From GCA-2726245 sp035513655 (lineage in GTDB: Bacteria; Planctomycetota; Planctomycetia; Pirellulales; Pirellulaceae), in assembly GCA_035513655.1 (NCBI GenBank), contig DATKBV010000091.1, forward strand, positions 1 to 26,791: a stretch of 26,791 nt of DNA. The letters are read 5' to 3'. Below the pieces are notes generated by a model. That model saw only the letters and a list, made by a program, of their open reading frames with translations. It ran no database searches and was not told the origin of the DNA. The translations under genes were made by a program, and so were the position numbers. Below, piece by piece: positions 1-6,987 of this stretch (positions are counted from its first letter, which is position 1; each line of letters opens with the position of its first letter).

Positions 1-179
1 GTCACCCCCTTCCACAAGTCGCCTGTTCCGCTGGCGGTCGATGCTGGCAAGGCCAATGAACCGTGGTGCGATCGAAGTTGGACGACATGGTTCAACTATG
101 GAACGTGGTGCCGCTGGGCTTGCTACGAAACATGGACGTTCTGCTGGTAGAAGACAACTCCGCAAAACAAGGAGCCGCG
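1..179. other. Left edge: no supported gene
   Basis: Three plus-strand frames were checked. The frame open from base 1 to a TAG at 148-150 would end in a peptide with seven Trp in its last 29 residues, which looks like out-of-frame reading. The frame running into the dehydrogenase has a TGA at 57-59 and then stays open. It could give a longer N-terminus to the next gene, but the strong ribosome binding site at 169-174 argues against this. Any upstream gene ends before or within this edge. Confidence 0.4.
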
Positions 180-1181
180 ATGAAGCTCGTGATCTATCCT
201 GCCGTCGAGCCAGAGCGATTGTCGCGCATTCAATCGGCGGCTGACGAGATGATCGTCGCGAACGTAGACGACGAAGCACTTGCGATCGAAGCGATCGGGG
301 ACGCTGACGCATTCTTCGGAAAGCGAACACCCGCCATGCTGGCCGCGTCGACGAAGTTGCGCTGGGTGCAATCGCCGACCGCCAGCCTCGAACACTATGT
401 CTTTCCTGAGTTGGTCGCTCATCCTTGCACGTTGACCAATATGCGAGGATTGTTTTCCGATGTGATCGCCGATCATGTCTTCGGCTATATCTTGTGCTTT
501 GCCCGCAATCTGCACACTTACTTGCGTCAACAGATGGTTCGGCATTGGGAGCCCCTTGGTGGCGAGCAAGCTCGCACTTCGTTCGGCACCGGTCCCGGTG
601 TCGTCAGTGCGATGGATCGAGCCCACCTGCACTTAAGCGATTGCACGGTTGGTATCGTTGGACTGGGCGCGATTGGTAGCGAGATCGCCAAGCGAGCCAA
701 CGCGTTTGGAATGCGCGTGCTGGCTGTCGATCCGATGCGCACCGACAAACCTGATGGTGTTGACGCGTTGTGGCCCCTCGAGCAATTGGCCGAACTTCTA
801 GCCCACAGCGATTTCGTCGTCATCGCCGCACCGCACACACCGCAAACAGCGGGAATGTTCGATCGTCAGACGATTCAGCAGATGAAGCCATCGGCCTATC
901 TGATCAACATCGGCCGCGGTGTCATCGTCAAGCTTGATGACCTGTGCAATGCGCTCACCGCCGGCGAGATTGCGGGCGCGGCACTGGACGTGTTCGAACA
1001 AGAGCCGTTACCTGCCGAGCATCCACTTTGGGGTTTCGAGAATGTCTTGATCACGCCCCACGTCGCGGCTTGCTCGATTCACATTGCCGAGCGGCATTTA
1101 GAAGTGTTGCTAGATAACATTCGCCGCTTTGTCGCCCACCAACCGTTGCGTAACATTGCCAGTAAAGAAAACTGGTTTTAG
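180..1181 (+). CDS. D-2-hydroxyacid dehydrogenase (NAD-binding)
   Basis: This is a 333-residue protein of the D-isomer-specific 2-hydroxyacid dehydrogenase family, which interconverts 2-oxo acids and D-2-hydroxy acids with NAD(P)H in the cytoplasm. The Rossmann signature VGLGAIGSEIAKRA lies near residues 158-172. The catalytic triad is visible as Arg in NIGRG (about 245), Glu in FEQEP (about 274) and His in TPHVAA (about 293). Length is normal for the family. An in-frame start at 63 is possible, but AAGGAG at 169-174 with five bases of spacing fixes the ATG at 180, giving MKLVIYPAVEPE. The substrate cannot be told from the sequence; glyoxylate/hydroxypyruvate reductase-like enzymes are the closest type. 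It stands alone, convergent with the next gene. Confidence 0.9.
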   Translation: MKLVIYPAVEPERLSRIQSAADEMIVANVDDEALAIEAIGDADAFFGKRTPAMLAASTKLRWVQSPTASLEHYVFPELVAHPCTLTNMRGLFSDVIADHVFGYILCFARNLHTYLRQQMVRHWEPLGGEQARTSFGTGPGVVSAMDRAHLHLSDCTVGIVGLGAIGSEIAKRANAFGMRVLAVDPMRTDKPDGVDALWPLEQLAELLAHSDFVVIAAPHTPQTAGMFDRQTIQQMKPSAYLINIGRGVIVKLDDLCNALTAGEIAGAALDVFEQEPLPAEHPLWGFENVLITPHVAACSIHIAERHLEVLLDNIRRFVAHQPLRNIASKENWF

Positions 1182-1189
1182 CGTGGCAA

Positions 1190-1226
1190 CAAAAAACTCC
1201 TCGATATCAAGTGGACGTCGAGGAGT
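1190..1226 (-). terminator. Intrinsic terminator of the Tyr/Pro repeat gene
   Basis: A perfect 9-bp inverted repeat, ACTCCTCGA (1196-1204) and TCGAGGAGT (1218-1226), has a 13-base loop and is flanked by six A at 1191-1196. Read on the minus strand, this is a hairpin followed by a T run, 31 bases past the stop codon of the minus-strand gene. It lies between two convergent genes and can serve the minus-strand one. Confidence 0.8.
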
Positions 1227-1256
1227 CGAGTTGATTGTCGATGCTTCAAGCAATGG

Positions 1257-1898
1257 TTAGGGCGTGATGGCTCGAAGTACATTTCGGATCGGCTGTCCAG
1301 GCACGTAAACCTTCTGGCTGACGACCACGGGGCGAGCGACGACCGTCGGCGCGAAAGCAGGATATGTGCTGTAAGTCGTCGGGCCGTAGACAGGCAGGGA
1401 AGGGGCATAATAGGTAGTCATCGGCTGGCGATAGGCAACGACTGGCGCTGGGTAGTAAGCAGGGGCGACGGGCCGATACGCCATGACTGGCGCTTGTGCG
1501 GCGTAATAGGCAGGGGCGACGGGCCGGTGCGTTACAATTGGCGCGTGCGCGGCGTAGGCAGGAGTCACCGGGTGATAGGCGACCACCGGTGCCGGAGTGA
1601 TTGGCGAGTAAGTCGTCGTCGGTTGAACGATGGGGCGGGCGACGGTGATGGGAGCTTGCGAGTAATGCGAGTAAACCGTTGTCGCTTGCGGCATTACCGG
1701 GGAATAAGTCACACCCGGGCCGTAGTTTACAGTCGTCGGTGCCGAGTCAATCACCGGCGAGTAAGTGATCGTGGGGGCCTGTTCGGTCATCGGCCGGTAC
1801 GACGTGATGATCGGACCTGTAACTACTTGTGCCGAGGCGTTCGTCCCGAGCGCCGCAACCGCCAGAGCGCCGAGCGTCACGAAGAATAGCTTATTCAT
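1257..1898 (-). CDS. Tyr/Pro-rich repeat secreted protein
   Basis: This is a 213-residue exported low-complexity protein. A Sec signal peptide covers residues 1-23 (MNKLFFVTLGALAVAALG, then ASA before Gln24). The mature part is built from degenerate repeats of about 8-16 residues, such as APVVAYHPVTPAY, APVMAYRPVAPAYY and TTTYSPITPAPVV, rich in Tyr, Pro, Ala, Val and Thr and lacking Cys. No enzymatic domain is visible. Proteins of this composition are common in planctomycetes and are usually left as hypothetical surface or envelope proteins; that role is inference. A GGAG lies eight bases before the ATG. It is monocistronic, with its own terminator at 1190-1226. The 18-residue end (YVPGQPIRNVLRAITP) is the only non-repetitive part. 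Confidence 0.8.
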   Translation of the reverse strand: MNKLFFVTLGALAVAALGTNASAQVVTGPIITSYRPMTEQAPTITYSPVIDSAPTTVNYGPGVTYSPVMPQATTVYSHYSQAPITVARPIVQPTTTYSPITPAPVVAYHPVTPAYAAHAPIVTHRPVAPAYYAAQAPVMAYRPVAPAYYPAPVVAYRQPMTTYYAPSLPVYGPTTYSTYPAFAPTVVARPVVVSQKVYVPGQPIRNVLRAITP

Positions 1899-2157
1899 GG
1901 TTTTATCTCCAGGAAGTGGGAGTTTGTCGTAGGGAACTGAGGACTAATTCAAGTATGCCACCACTTCGGATTGCTCACAAGAAGCTAAGTCCGATGTTTT
2001 GTTATGCTGGCAATGACAGTCTCGTAGTTTACGCAGTTTGTGCCGGATAGGGACGGAAAAACGAACTGTCTCGCATGTGATCAATCACACTTCATTAAAT
2101 TGAGCGTCTGTTTTGCAGCGAGGTGCTCAACGGGTTTTACGCAAGTTCCATGCCACA

Positions 2158-2562
2158 ATGCAATTGACTTTTAAATTCAAGTGGGCAACAAATCAATTAA
2201 TTGTCGACAACCTATGCGATGACAACGCGGAGCGATTGCCGCAGTACGGTTGGTTCAACCGCAATGCCGGGGGCAAGACGCATCCGGTGGGCCAGTTGCG
2301 GTCGAGTGGTTTTGGGCGATACGACATGCACGGCAACGTGTGGGAGTGGTGTGCCGATGGGCATGAGATGGAGTACTACGCGACGTCGCCCAAGGACGAC
2401 CCCACTACTGGCGCTTCGGTAGGCTCCGAACGCGTGTTTCGCGGTGGGTGCTGGTACTTCCACGCGGCGCTCTGCCGCTCGGCGTATCGGGGCGGCAGCG
2501 GGCCGGACTTTCGCGGCACCAACCTTGGCTTCCGGCTGGCCGCTGTCCTGGTGCAGCAGTGA
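2158..2562 (+). pseudogene. FGE-sulfatase (SUMF1) domain protein, 5'-truncated
   Basis: Only the C-terminal half of a formylglycine-generating-enzyme/sulfatase-modifying-factor domain (PF03781 type) is present. Recognisable homology runs from about base 2212 (NAERLPQYGWF) through GRYDMHGNVWEWCAD, RVFRGGCWYF, CRSAYR and GTNLGFRLA to the stop. Complete proteins have at least another 120-150 residues before this. The frame upstream, from ATG 2158 or TTG 2113, reads into AT-richer DNA with no similarity to the family. I see no ribosome binding site. The Cys pair of true FGEs is not kept in its usual pattern, so even the intact ancestor was probably one of the many non-FGE members often linked to Ser/Thr kinases. 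Most likely a decayed fragment. Confidence 0.7.
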
Positions 2563-2635
2563 GCGGGGGTTGGCGGGCAAGTTCATCTTCAAGGGCGATA
2601 GATGAATCCAGACGGTATGTATATCGTATGTCCCG

Positions 2636-2668
2636 GATAGCGGTGTGGCGATTTCTTGCCACACTATC
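2636..2668. terminator. Possible hairpin between convergent genes
   Basis: The arms GATA + GTGTGGC (2636-2649) and GCCACAC + TATC (2658-2668) pair with an eight-base loop and a small bulge, between the convergent FGE fragment and lipoprotein gene. There is no T run on either side, so termination by this hairpin is only a suggestion. Confidence 0.3.
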
Positions 2669-2678
2669 ATGCATGCAC

Positions 2679-4238
2679 TCACTCGGCCGACAATACCATT
2701 TCTCCGCGGATGGTCGTACCACCAAACGGTCCGTAGATACCGTCGCCCCAAGTTACTTTCTCGAACGCTGACCGCGCGCCGACGCGTTCGGCCAGCGGGC
2801 CGGTCAACGTCGTGGTGGCGAGTTGTTTGCCGTCCTGAGCGATCGCCATCGTGGTGCCGCGAATCGTGAAGTCGATTGTCGTTGGACCGTCCGTCCAGTC
2901 GATCGGCGCACTCAGATGCCCGGGCATCGTCAGGCGGTAGACCGTGCCATAGGCTTGCCACCGATCGGGAGCCAGAAACGGAAACTTCTCGGCGTCCCAC
3001 TCGCACGGCCACTTGGCGGATGTCGACACGAACAAGTCCGGCCCGCTGGTCACCAGTCCCGTCACTCTCTGGCCCCACTGGTTGCCGACCTCGCCTCCCT
3101 TGTTCTCTTCATCGTAAGGATGGACCGTTCGGTCGGAAAGTTCCGGATGGTCGAACATGCGGCGGGCGAAGACCCACGAGTCGCTATCTGGGTTGTAGCG
3201 CCACAACTCGCCCCAGGGCCACACGCCGACAAACACATCCCCGCCATAGATGACCGTCGTCTGGGCCTCGCGGGCACTCGGAGACACGCCCGCCAATTTC
3301 GGCGGCCAGGCGGCAAGTTCCGTAATCTCCTTGCCATCGTACGTAAAGACGTGGCCCATTGGATACTGGCCCATCAACAGCCGGTCGTGATAGGCCATCG
3401 TCGAATAGAGTTGATAGCTGACGCCCAGCTGCGGTTCCAGCAGCATCCGCCACGCTCCGTCTTCGAACACATAGAATCCGCCGATGTTCGAGCCCGTGAC
3501 AATCTGCCGGTCGAGCTGGCCCCAGGCGAACGTCGTCTCGCCCACGACCGGCAGCGTCAACACGACCGCTCGCGTTAGATCGACGGCGTCGTCGTCCGGA
3601 GTCCACGGGCAGGCGTAAAGTTTGCTGAAGCCGTCCTCGTCATTCTGATACGGACGATATCCCCGGTCGCCGCGGTTAACGTGATAGAAGCACAAGTGCC
3701 CGTTGGCATAGAAGAACAACTGATAGCTCCCCTTGTCCGGCGGACCGAGGATCGTCTTGCCGCGATAAGTCACTGTGCTGTCGCCGAATCCCAGCACATG
3801 GTGGCCGACGCGCATCGACTCCTCCGTGCCGCCGATCGCGGGGACGTTGTCCCACGTTCGCTGGTTCGGATTCCAGGCCGTGGCCGCGCCATAAGTCGAG
3901 TGGACAACGCCATCGCGCCCGAAGAGATACGTGCCGCACAGGTCGTTGGGTCGCGGCAGCCGGTTCGTGGTTAATGGGCGCTCGCCGCCGGCGGGACGGA
4001 GAAAGAATTGAACGGCGTGGCGGTCGGCGCGATAACGCGTGTTATAGGCGTTCTGGAACCCGGCTCCCACGACCAGCAACTCGTCGTTGCTACGCGCCTC
4101 GAACAACGACCCGAAGTTCTGGCCCAGGTCCTGGCCGCGGTCGATCGTCACGGTGATCTTTATCGTGCCGGCATCGTCCGCCCGAGCGCCGCCGCCGCAG
4201 GCGGCGAGCAGGCATACCATGCACGCTATCGTTACCAT
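2679..4238 (-). CDS. Large planctomycete-type lipoprotein, probable beta-propeller
   Basis: This is a 519-residue protein with a lipoprotein signal (MVTIACMVCLLAACGGG; lipobox LAAC, Cys14), so it is likely membrane-anchored outside the cytoplasm. The body contains repeated beta-strand-like segments with Trp/Tyr and Asp (LFEARSNDELLVVGAG, GGFYVFEDGAWRMLLEP, GHVFTYDGKEITELAAWP, GGDVFVGVWPWGELWRYNP), in the manner of Kelch-like or other beta-propeller repeats. No catalytic motif is recognised and I cannot name a function. The frame stays open upstream to 4424 because it is joined to an antitoxin remnant. I place the start at 4238 because the signal peptide begins there. The n-region lacks Arg/Lys and there is no clear ribosome binding site, so translation of the 581-residue fusion from 4424 remains possible. 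Confidence 0.7.
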   Translation of the reverse strand: MVTIACMVCLLAACGGGARADDAGTIKITVTIDRGQDLGQNFGSLFEARSNDELLVVGAGFQNAYNTRYRADRHAVQFFLRPAGGERPLTTNRLPRPNDLCGTYLFGRDGVVHSTYGAATAWNPNQRTWDNVPAIGGTEESMRVGHHVLGFGDSTVTYRGKTILGPPDKGSYQLFFYANGHLCFYHVNRGDRGYRPYQNDEDGFSKLYACPWTPDDDAVDLTRAVVLTLPVVGETTFAWGQLDRQIVTGSNIGGFYVFEDGAWRMLLEPQLGVSYQLYSTMAYHDRLLMGQYPMGHVFTYDGKEITELAAWPPKLAGVSPSAREAQTTVIYGGDVFVGVWPWGELWRYNPDSDSWVFARRMFDHPELSDRTVHPYDEENKGGEVGNQWGQRVTGLVTSGPDLFVSTSAKWPCEWDAEKFPFLAPDRWQAYGTVYRLTMPGHLSAPIDWTDGPTTIDFTIRGTTMAIAQDGKQLATTTLTGPLAERVGARSAFEKVTWGDGIYGPFGGTTIRGEMVLSAE

Positions 4239-4424
4239 AGATATAGATTTGAGGTCGCCGGTGCGACGCAGCACGAGCACCTTATTGCCGCTCAGTAAAG
4301 GCTCAACCGCCCGACCGAGTCGCGCCCAATACTCGATCTGTCCGGCAATCGAACGCTCGGCCAATTCACTGATCTGGCGAGCGTCGATGACAAGGCCATC
4401 AGAAAGCTTTACAGGTTGAATCAT
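4239..4424 (-). pseudogene. ParD-like antitoxin N-terminal remnant, in frame with the lipoprotein
   Basis: The first 62 codons of the long frame (VKLSDGLVIDARQISELAER, then SIAGQIEYWARLGRAVEPLL) match my knowledge of the ParD_like antitoxin family (PF11903 type). Its members bind DNA with an N-terminal ribbon-helix-helix-like part and neutralise a toxin with the C-terminus. The homology stops near LRRTGDLKS and runs straight into a lipoprotein signal peptide, so the toxin-binding tail is missing. No toxin gene is next to it. The piece, with its upstream palindrome, lies between two CCATAGATATA copies (4235-4245 and 4482-4492), consistent with insertion or recombination. Whether it is translated, alone or as a fusion, is unknown. 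Confidence 0.65.
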
Positions 4425-4440
4425 GACTTAAAGGTAGCAT

Positions 4441-4481
4441 AGTGCTATCGAAAGAGCACTGCTGTGACAAGTCACAGCAGT
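4441..4481. promoter_or_regulatory. Double palindrome upstream of the antitoxin remnant
   Basis: A near-perfect palindrome ACTGCTGTGAC-AA-GTCACAGCAGT (4458-4481) overlaps a second inverted repeat AGTGCT(4441-4446)/AGCACT(4455-4460). The two share the bases ACT. It lies 17-57 bases upstream of the antitoxin start codon on the minus strand, where toxin-antitoxin operons carry their autoregulatory operator. An operator is the simplest reading; a hairpin terminator is less likely because no T run follows. Confidence 0.45.
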
Positions 4482-4540
4482 CCATAGATATATCCCATGC
4501 CGCAGACATGAATAAACGGAAGAACGGGGACAGCTCCAGT

Positions 4541-4911
4541 TTACAGTGCCTGCGTCGTCCTGACGTCCTTATGCCCTAACAATTCCTGTACGCTGCGAAT
4601 GTCCTGGCCTCGCTCAAGTAGCCGAGTCGCAAGGAATGACGAAAGGTGTGCGCTCCGGCATGCTTCACGAGCCCTGCCTTCCGTAGAGCCTGCTTCATTG
4701 CCCGTCCGAACGTGGATGCGTGCAAGTGATGACGGCGTCGCACCCCGCTGCGAGGATCAACCGACGGCTTGGGCGCCGGAAAGAGGTATTGCCACTCCCA
4801 GGAGTAGGTCGCTTGCGGATACTTGCGGGCTAGTGCATAAGGGAGTTCGACTCCTCCGTAACCGGCTCGCATCGCCGCCTGGTGTTGTTGCTGAAGATAG
4901 GCAGTTAGGCG
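4541..4911 (-). pseudogene. Integron integrase (IntI) C-terminal fragment, frameshifted
   Basis: The minus strand encodes about 115 residues of an integron-type tyrosine recombinase. The IntI-specific segment is visible (VELPYALARKYPQA, WEWQYLFPA, SVDPRSG, RRHHLHAS), then the catalytic box HTFRHS. After HTFRHS the frame shifts. One base appears to be missing near 4630; restoring it gives RLLERGQDIRSVQELLGHKD, the next conserved block with its catalytic His. The tail carrying the nucleophilic Tyr is gone, because homology ends near 4552 and is followed by unrelated sequence containing GGGGACAGCTCCAG. The N-terminal 200 or so residues, including the first catalytic Arg, are missing upstream of 4911. 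It cannot be active. It is oriented away from the possible cassette region at higher coordinates, as in real integrons. Confidence 0.85.
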
Positions 4912-5247
4912 CTATATTTTGCATGAATTTTCAAATTCCGCCCGGTGGAAAAACTGTCGATTGATCTGCAAGTCATGATGGCGTGAAGCATTGTAGTCCG
5001 CTGCTGCTGGCCCCATGGTGCGTGTTATTTTGCAGAGAGTGCAAATCGCGGCGCAAGCGGCCGATTTGCAACATAACGCGCAGGCCGTGCGCGCGTTATT
5101 TTGCGTTGCGACGCAAAGTAACGCGCGACTAGGCGATCACGTCTCCTGACGTAATTGCTTGTGGCGCGGAGCATTTCGCGATATGTTCAGCTCTCGTGAG
5201 TGCGCGTTATTTTGCAAACAGCGTGCAAATTGCCACGCCGGGCGCGC
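4909..5247. repeat. Cluster of alternating GCGCGTTATTTTGC palindromic repeats
   Basis: A 14-base unit occurs repeatedly in alternating orientation. Plus copies are at 4909-4922 (12/14), 5020-5033 (13/14), 5091-5104 (14/14) and 5202-5215 (14/14). Reverse copies (GCAAAATAACGCGC) are at 5068-5081 (13/14) and 5113-5126 (13/14). A broken reverse copy is at 5225-5247. Neighbouring copies can fold into hairpins at 5020-5081, 5091-5126 and 5202-5247. The 408 bases from 4912 to the next start codon hold no other feature. The site next to an integron integrase fragment suggests degenerate recombination sites, but the cores read GTTATTT and do not fit GTTRRRY. Confidence 0.65.
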
Positions 5248-5320
5248 ACAAGAATTAATAGTCGCCGCTCAGGCCATCGTGATGCAAACGGTAATTTACA
5301 GGCATCGAACGGGCGTTTTC

Positions 5321-5911
5321 ATGCAAGCCATTCGGATTTTGCCGCTGTTGCTGATCCTTGTTGGCTGCTCTGAATCTCAGCGCACACCTGCAACTCGGCG
5401 CACGACCGAAACTGCCCCTACTCAATCACACGACACCATTGTCCAGCCTAATCGCTTTCCAGCAGAGACGGAGAGCGAATGGATTCCCGCATCAGAATTG
5501 CCGTCCGGGATTGTGAGACTAAAGGACGATCGATTCGAAACGATGCAGCCACTTCCAGAAGAGGGCTATGTTCCAGTCCAAGCAATGGCTCCGACGGTCA
5601 GTGCGATCATTGTCAACGATTCAGATCGCTACATTGGCCGCGTCCGCGTGCGCGTCAGAGCGTTCGCGATTGGCAGCAGGTGCCAGTTAGCAGCGGAGAT
5701 CACAAGTGTTCCCGGCTGGTATCGGTTGACCCTCCCACGATCATCAATGCAACAAGTATTTGTTCTGGATAACGATGGGCAGTTCGCTCAATCCGCCGTC
5801 TGGCCAGACTTCACCGTTGAAACTGCAATCGTTGATGTTCAATTCGTCTCTGTGTCCGCTCCCACCGCCGTGCAACCAACACCCGACTCAGACAATCGGG
5901 ATGGAAACTGA
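5321..5911 (+). CDS. Small lipoprotein of unknown function
   Basis: This is a 196-residue protein with a lipoprotein signal (MQAIRILPLLLILVGCSESQ; lipobox LVGC, Cys16), followed by a Thr/Pro/Arg-rich linker. A middle domain (about residues 85-175) with alternating beta strands includes AIIVNDSDRYIGRVRVRVRA and VPGWYRLTLPRSSMQQVFVL. The frame is open back to 5159, but that extension would cover the repeat cluster and has no signal peptide, so I start at ATG 5321. No clear ribosome binding site is visible. Its place after an integron integrase fragment and a repeat cluster, on the strand expected for cassette genes, makes a former gene cassette conceivable, but this is not shown. No family is recognised. 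Confidence 0.65.
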   Translation: MQAIRILPLLLILVGCSESQRTPATRRTTETAPTQSHDTIVQPNRFPAETESEWIPASELPSGIVRLKDDRFETMQPLPEEGYVPVQAMAPTVSAIIVNDSDRYIGRVRVRVRAFAIGSRCQLAAEITSVPGWYRLTLPRSSMQQVFVLDNDGQFAQSAVWPDFTVETAIVDVQFVSVSAPTAVQPTPDSDNRDGN

Positions 5912-5914
5912 TTG

Positions 5915-6001
5915 ATGGTGTTTACATTGGTTGCTATCGTGACATTGGACGGTGCGGTGTGGTGGCTCGTCCTGCGGGTCAACATCGCGGCGAACAAGTA
6001 A
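5915..6001 (+). CDS. Possible 28-residue membrane peptide
   Basis: Three bases after the lipoprotein stop, an ATG opens a short frame coding for a mostly hydrophobic peptide (MVFTLVAIVTLDGAVWWLVL, then a short polar tail ending in NK). It would form one transmembrane segment. The tight spacing is the only support; there is no ribosome binding site of note. It may be chance. Confidence 0.2.
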   Translation: MVFTLVAIVTLDGAVWWLVLRVNIAANK

Positions 6002-6580
6002 GGCTTTGACTTCGCGTCGGGCGCAGTTGGAGCGCGAGGCTGAGGGGGAGTAATTCGTTGATCGCCCGTCGGAAGCGGCTCCGGAAAGCCGAAGCTCAAG
6101 GCCTAGGTTCAAGAAGCCCGGTGACTTGCGAAGGGGCTTGGATTGTCGGCATGGAAGATGCAATTAGGGAAACGCTTCCAGGGCGTGGGCGATAGGCGGT
6201 CAGACATCTATTTCCCTGCATTTTGTGTGTCGTTTTAAACTTCATGGCGCACCACTCACGTGCTGTCGGCTCTGTTTTTTGAAGCCACAGGAACGAGCAT
6301 CATCAATCGTGGGGCGTCCGGTATTGAGCCCAGCAACTCGCAACGTCGGCTCAAAGGGGGCGAAGCATCGGTGCCGCCTGCAAGACTCTGTGCCAAGAAG
6401 GCAGTACGAGTCGTGGCAGTCCAGTGAGCAATCCAATGCCAGCGATCCGGACTCTCGATAAATGTTGCGGTGCAGGTCGAGTTCTTGCAGTCTACTTGCC
6501 AAACGCTCGCACCGCAAATCACAATGAGCATCCTCAACACCAACCAGGCATGACTTCCCGCCGCGATAGCGGCTTACTTG
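6002..6580. other. Gene-poor stretch
   Basis: Several overlapping open frames exist here on both strands, including minus 6242-6793. Their translations are rich in Arg, Cys and Ser, show no family motifs and have no convincing starts. I support no gene in this stretch. Confidence 0.5.
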
Positions 6581-6665
6581 AACCAGGCGTTGCACGCGAG
6601 CGGGCGGCAGCGTTGGTTTTGACGTCAACGTCCATCGCGCCCGCCGCGTGAACTCGGTCGATATT
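6581..6665 (+). repeat. attC-like bulged hairpin (degenerate integron recombination site?)
   Basis: CACGCGAGCGGGCG (6593-6606) pairs with CGCCCGCCGCGTG (6638-6650) as a perfect 13-bp stem with a single extra A at 6599, around a 31-base centre that contains its own small hairpin (GACGT/ACGTC, 6621-6632). Flanks AACCAGGCGTTG on the left and AACTCGGTCG on the right resemble the outer boxes of planctomycete attC sites as I remember them. One unpaired base in the stem is a hallmark of folded attC. However, the right end reads GATATTT where a GTTRRRY core is expected, so the site looks mutated. Confidence 0.4.
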
Positions 6666-6894
6666 TGGAAGCGAAGATCGCTCACGGCAAGCGGTGCTCG
6701 GACAAGTGCTTGTGGTGTGCGATTAGGATCTGCTTCGTTCTTTCGATTTGCTGGGGGATCATGTGATGTCTCGTCTCCCGGCACCGTCCGCAACTTATTG
6801 CAAGACTCGTCGCGATCTCCGCTGGCTCTACGTCCTCGGCCTCTCGGCGCTCCTCTACGCCATCCGATGCCGTTTTGGCCGAGGTGCTCGCCAG

Positions 6895-6920
6895 AGCATG
6901 ACCTACGAGCATGACCTACG
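6895..6920. repeat. Tandem 13-bp duplication
   Basis: AGCATGACCTACG is present twice in direct tandem (6895-6907 and 6908-6920), 67 bases upstream of the Uma2 gene. The remainder of 6666-6987 shows no gene I can support. Confidence 0.6.
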
Positions 6921-6987
6921 ACTACTTAACCCGGCTGCCGCTGCAAGTTAGAATAAAGCCCGAGAAAACTTGGCGTGGAGGACTCTT

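Larger units (their letters stand above)
4235..4492. repeat. 11-bp direct repeats flanking the antitoxin remnant
   Basis: CCATAGATATA occurs at 4235-4245 and again, identically, at 4482-4492, bracketing 236 bases that hold the antitoxin remnant and its palindrome. The first copy contains the lipoprotein start codon (minus-strand TATATCTATGG). I see no terminal inverted repeats. Confidence 0.6.

Noticed and set aside
1..150. Plus-strand open frame ending at TAG 148-150 as the C-terminus of an upstream gene
   Set aside because: The translation becomes extremely Trp/Cys-rich near its end, which looks like a non-coding frame; no family resemblance.
2076..2089. CRP/FNR-type operator TGTGATCAATCACA
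   Set aside because: Spacer length does not match CRP (N6) and no intact gene lies downstream.
4516..4545. GGGGACAGCTCCAG downstream of the integrase fragment as a third REP element
   Set aside because: Only one arm is visible and the sequence differs from the two REP copies; it may mark the breakpoint but cannot be called.
4904..4910. GTTAGGC as an integron core site next to the integrase fragment
   Set aside because: It fits GTTRRRY, but as the reverse complement of codons still in the integrase homology it is more simply coding sequence; no paired second box found.
6242..6793. Minus-strand frame of 183 codons as a gene
   Set aside because: Composition is Arg/Cys/Ser-rich without motifs, no ribosome binding site, and it runs through the attC-like hairpin.
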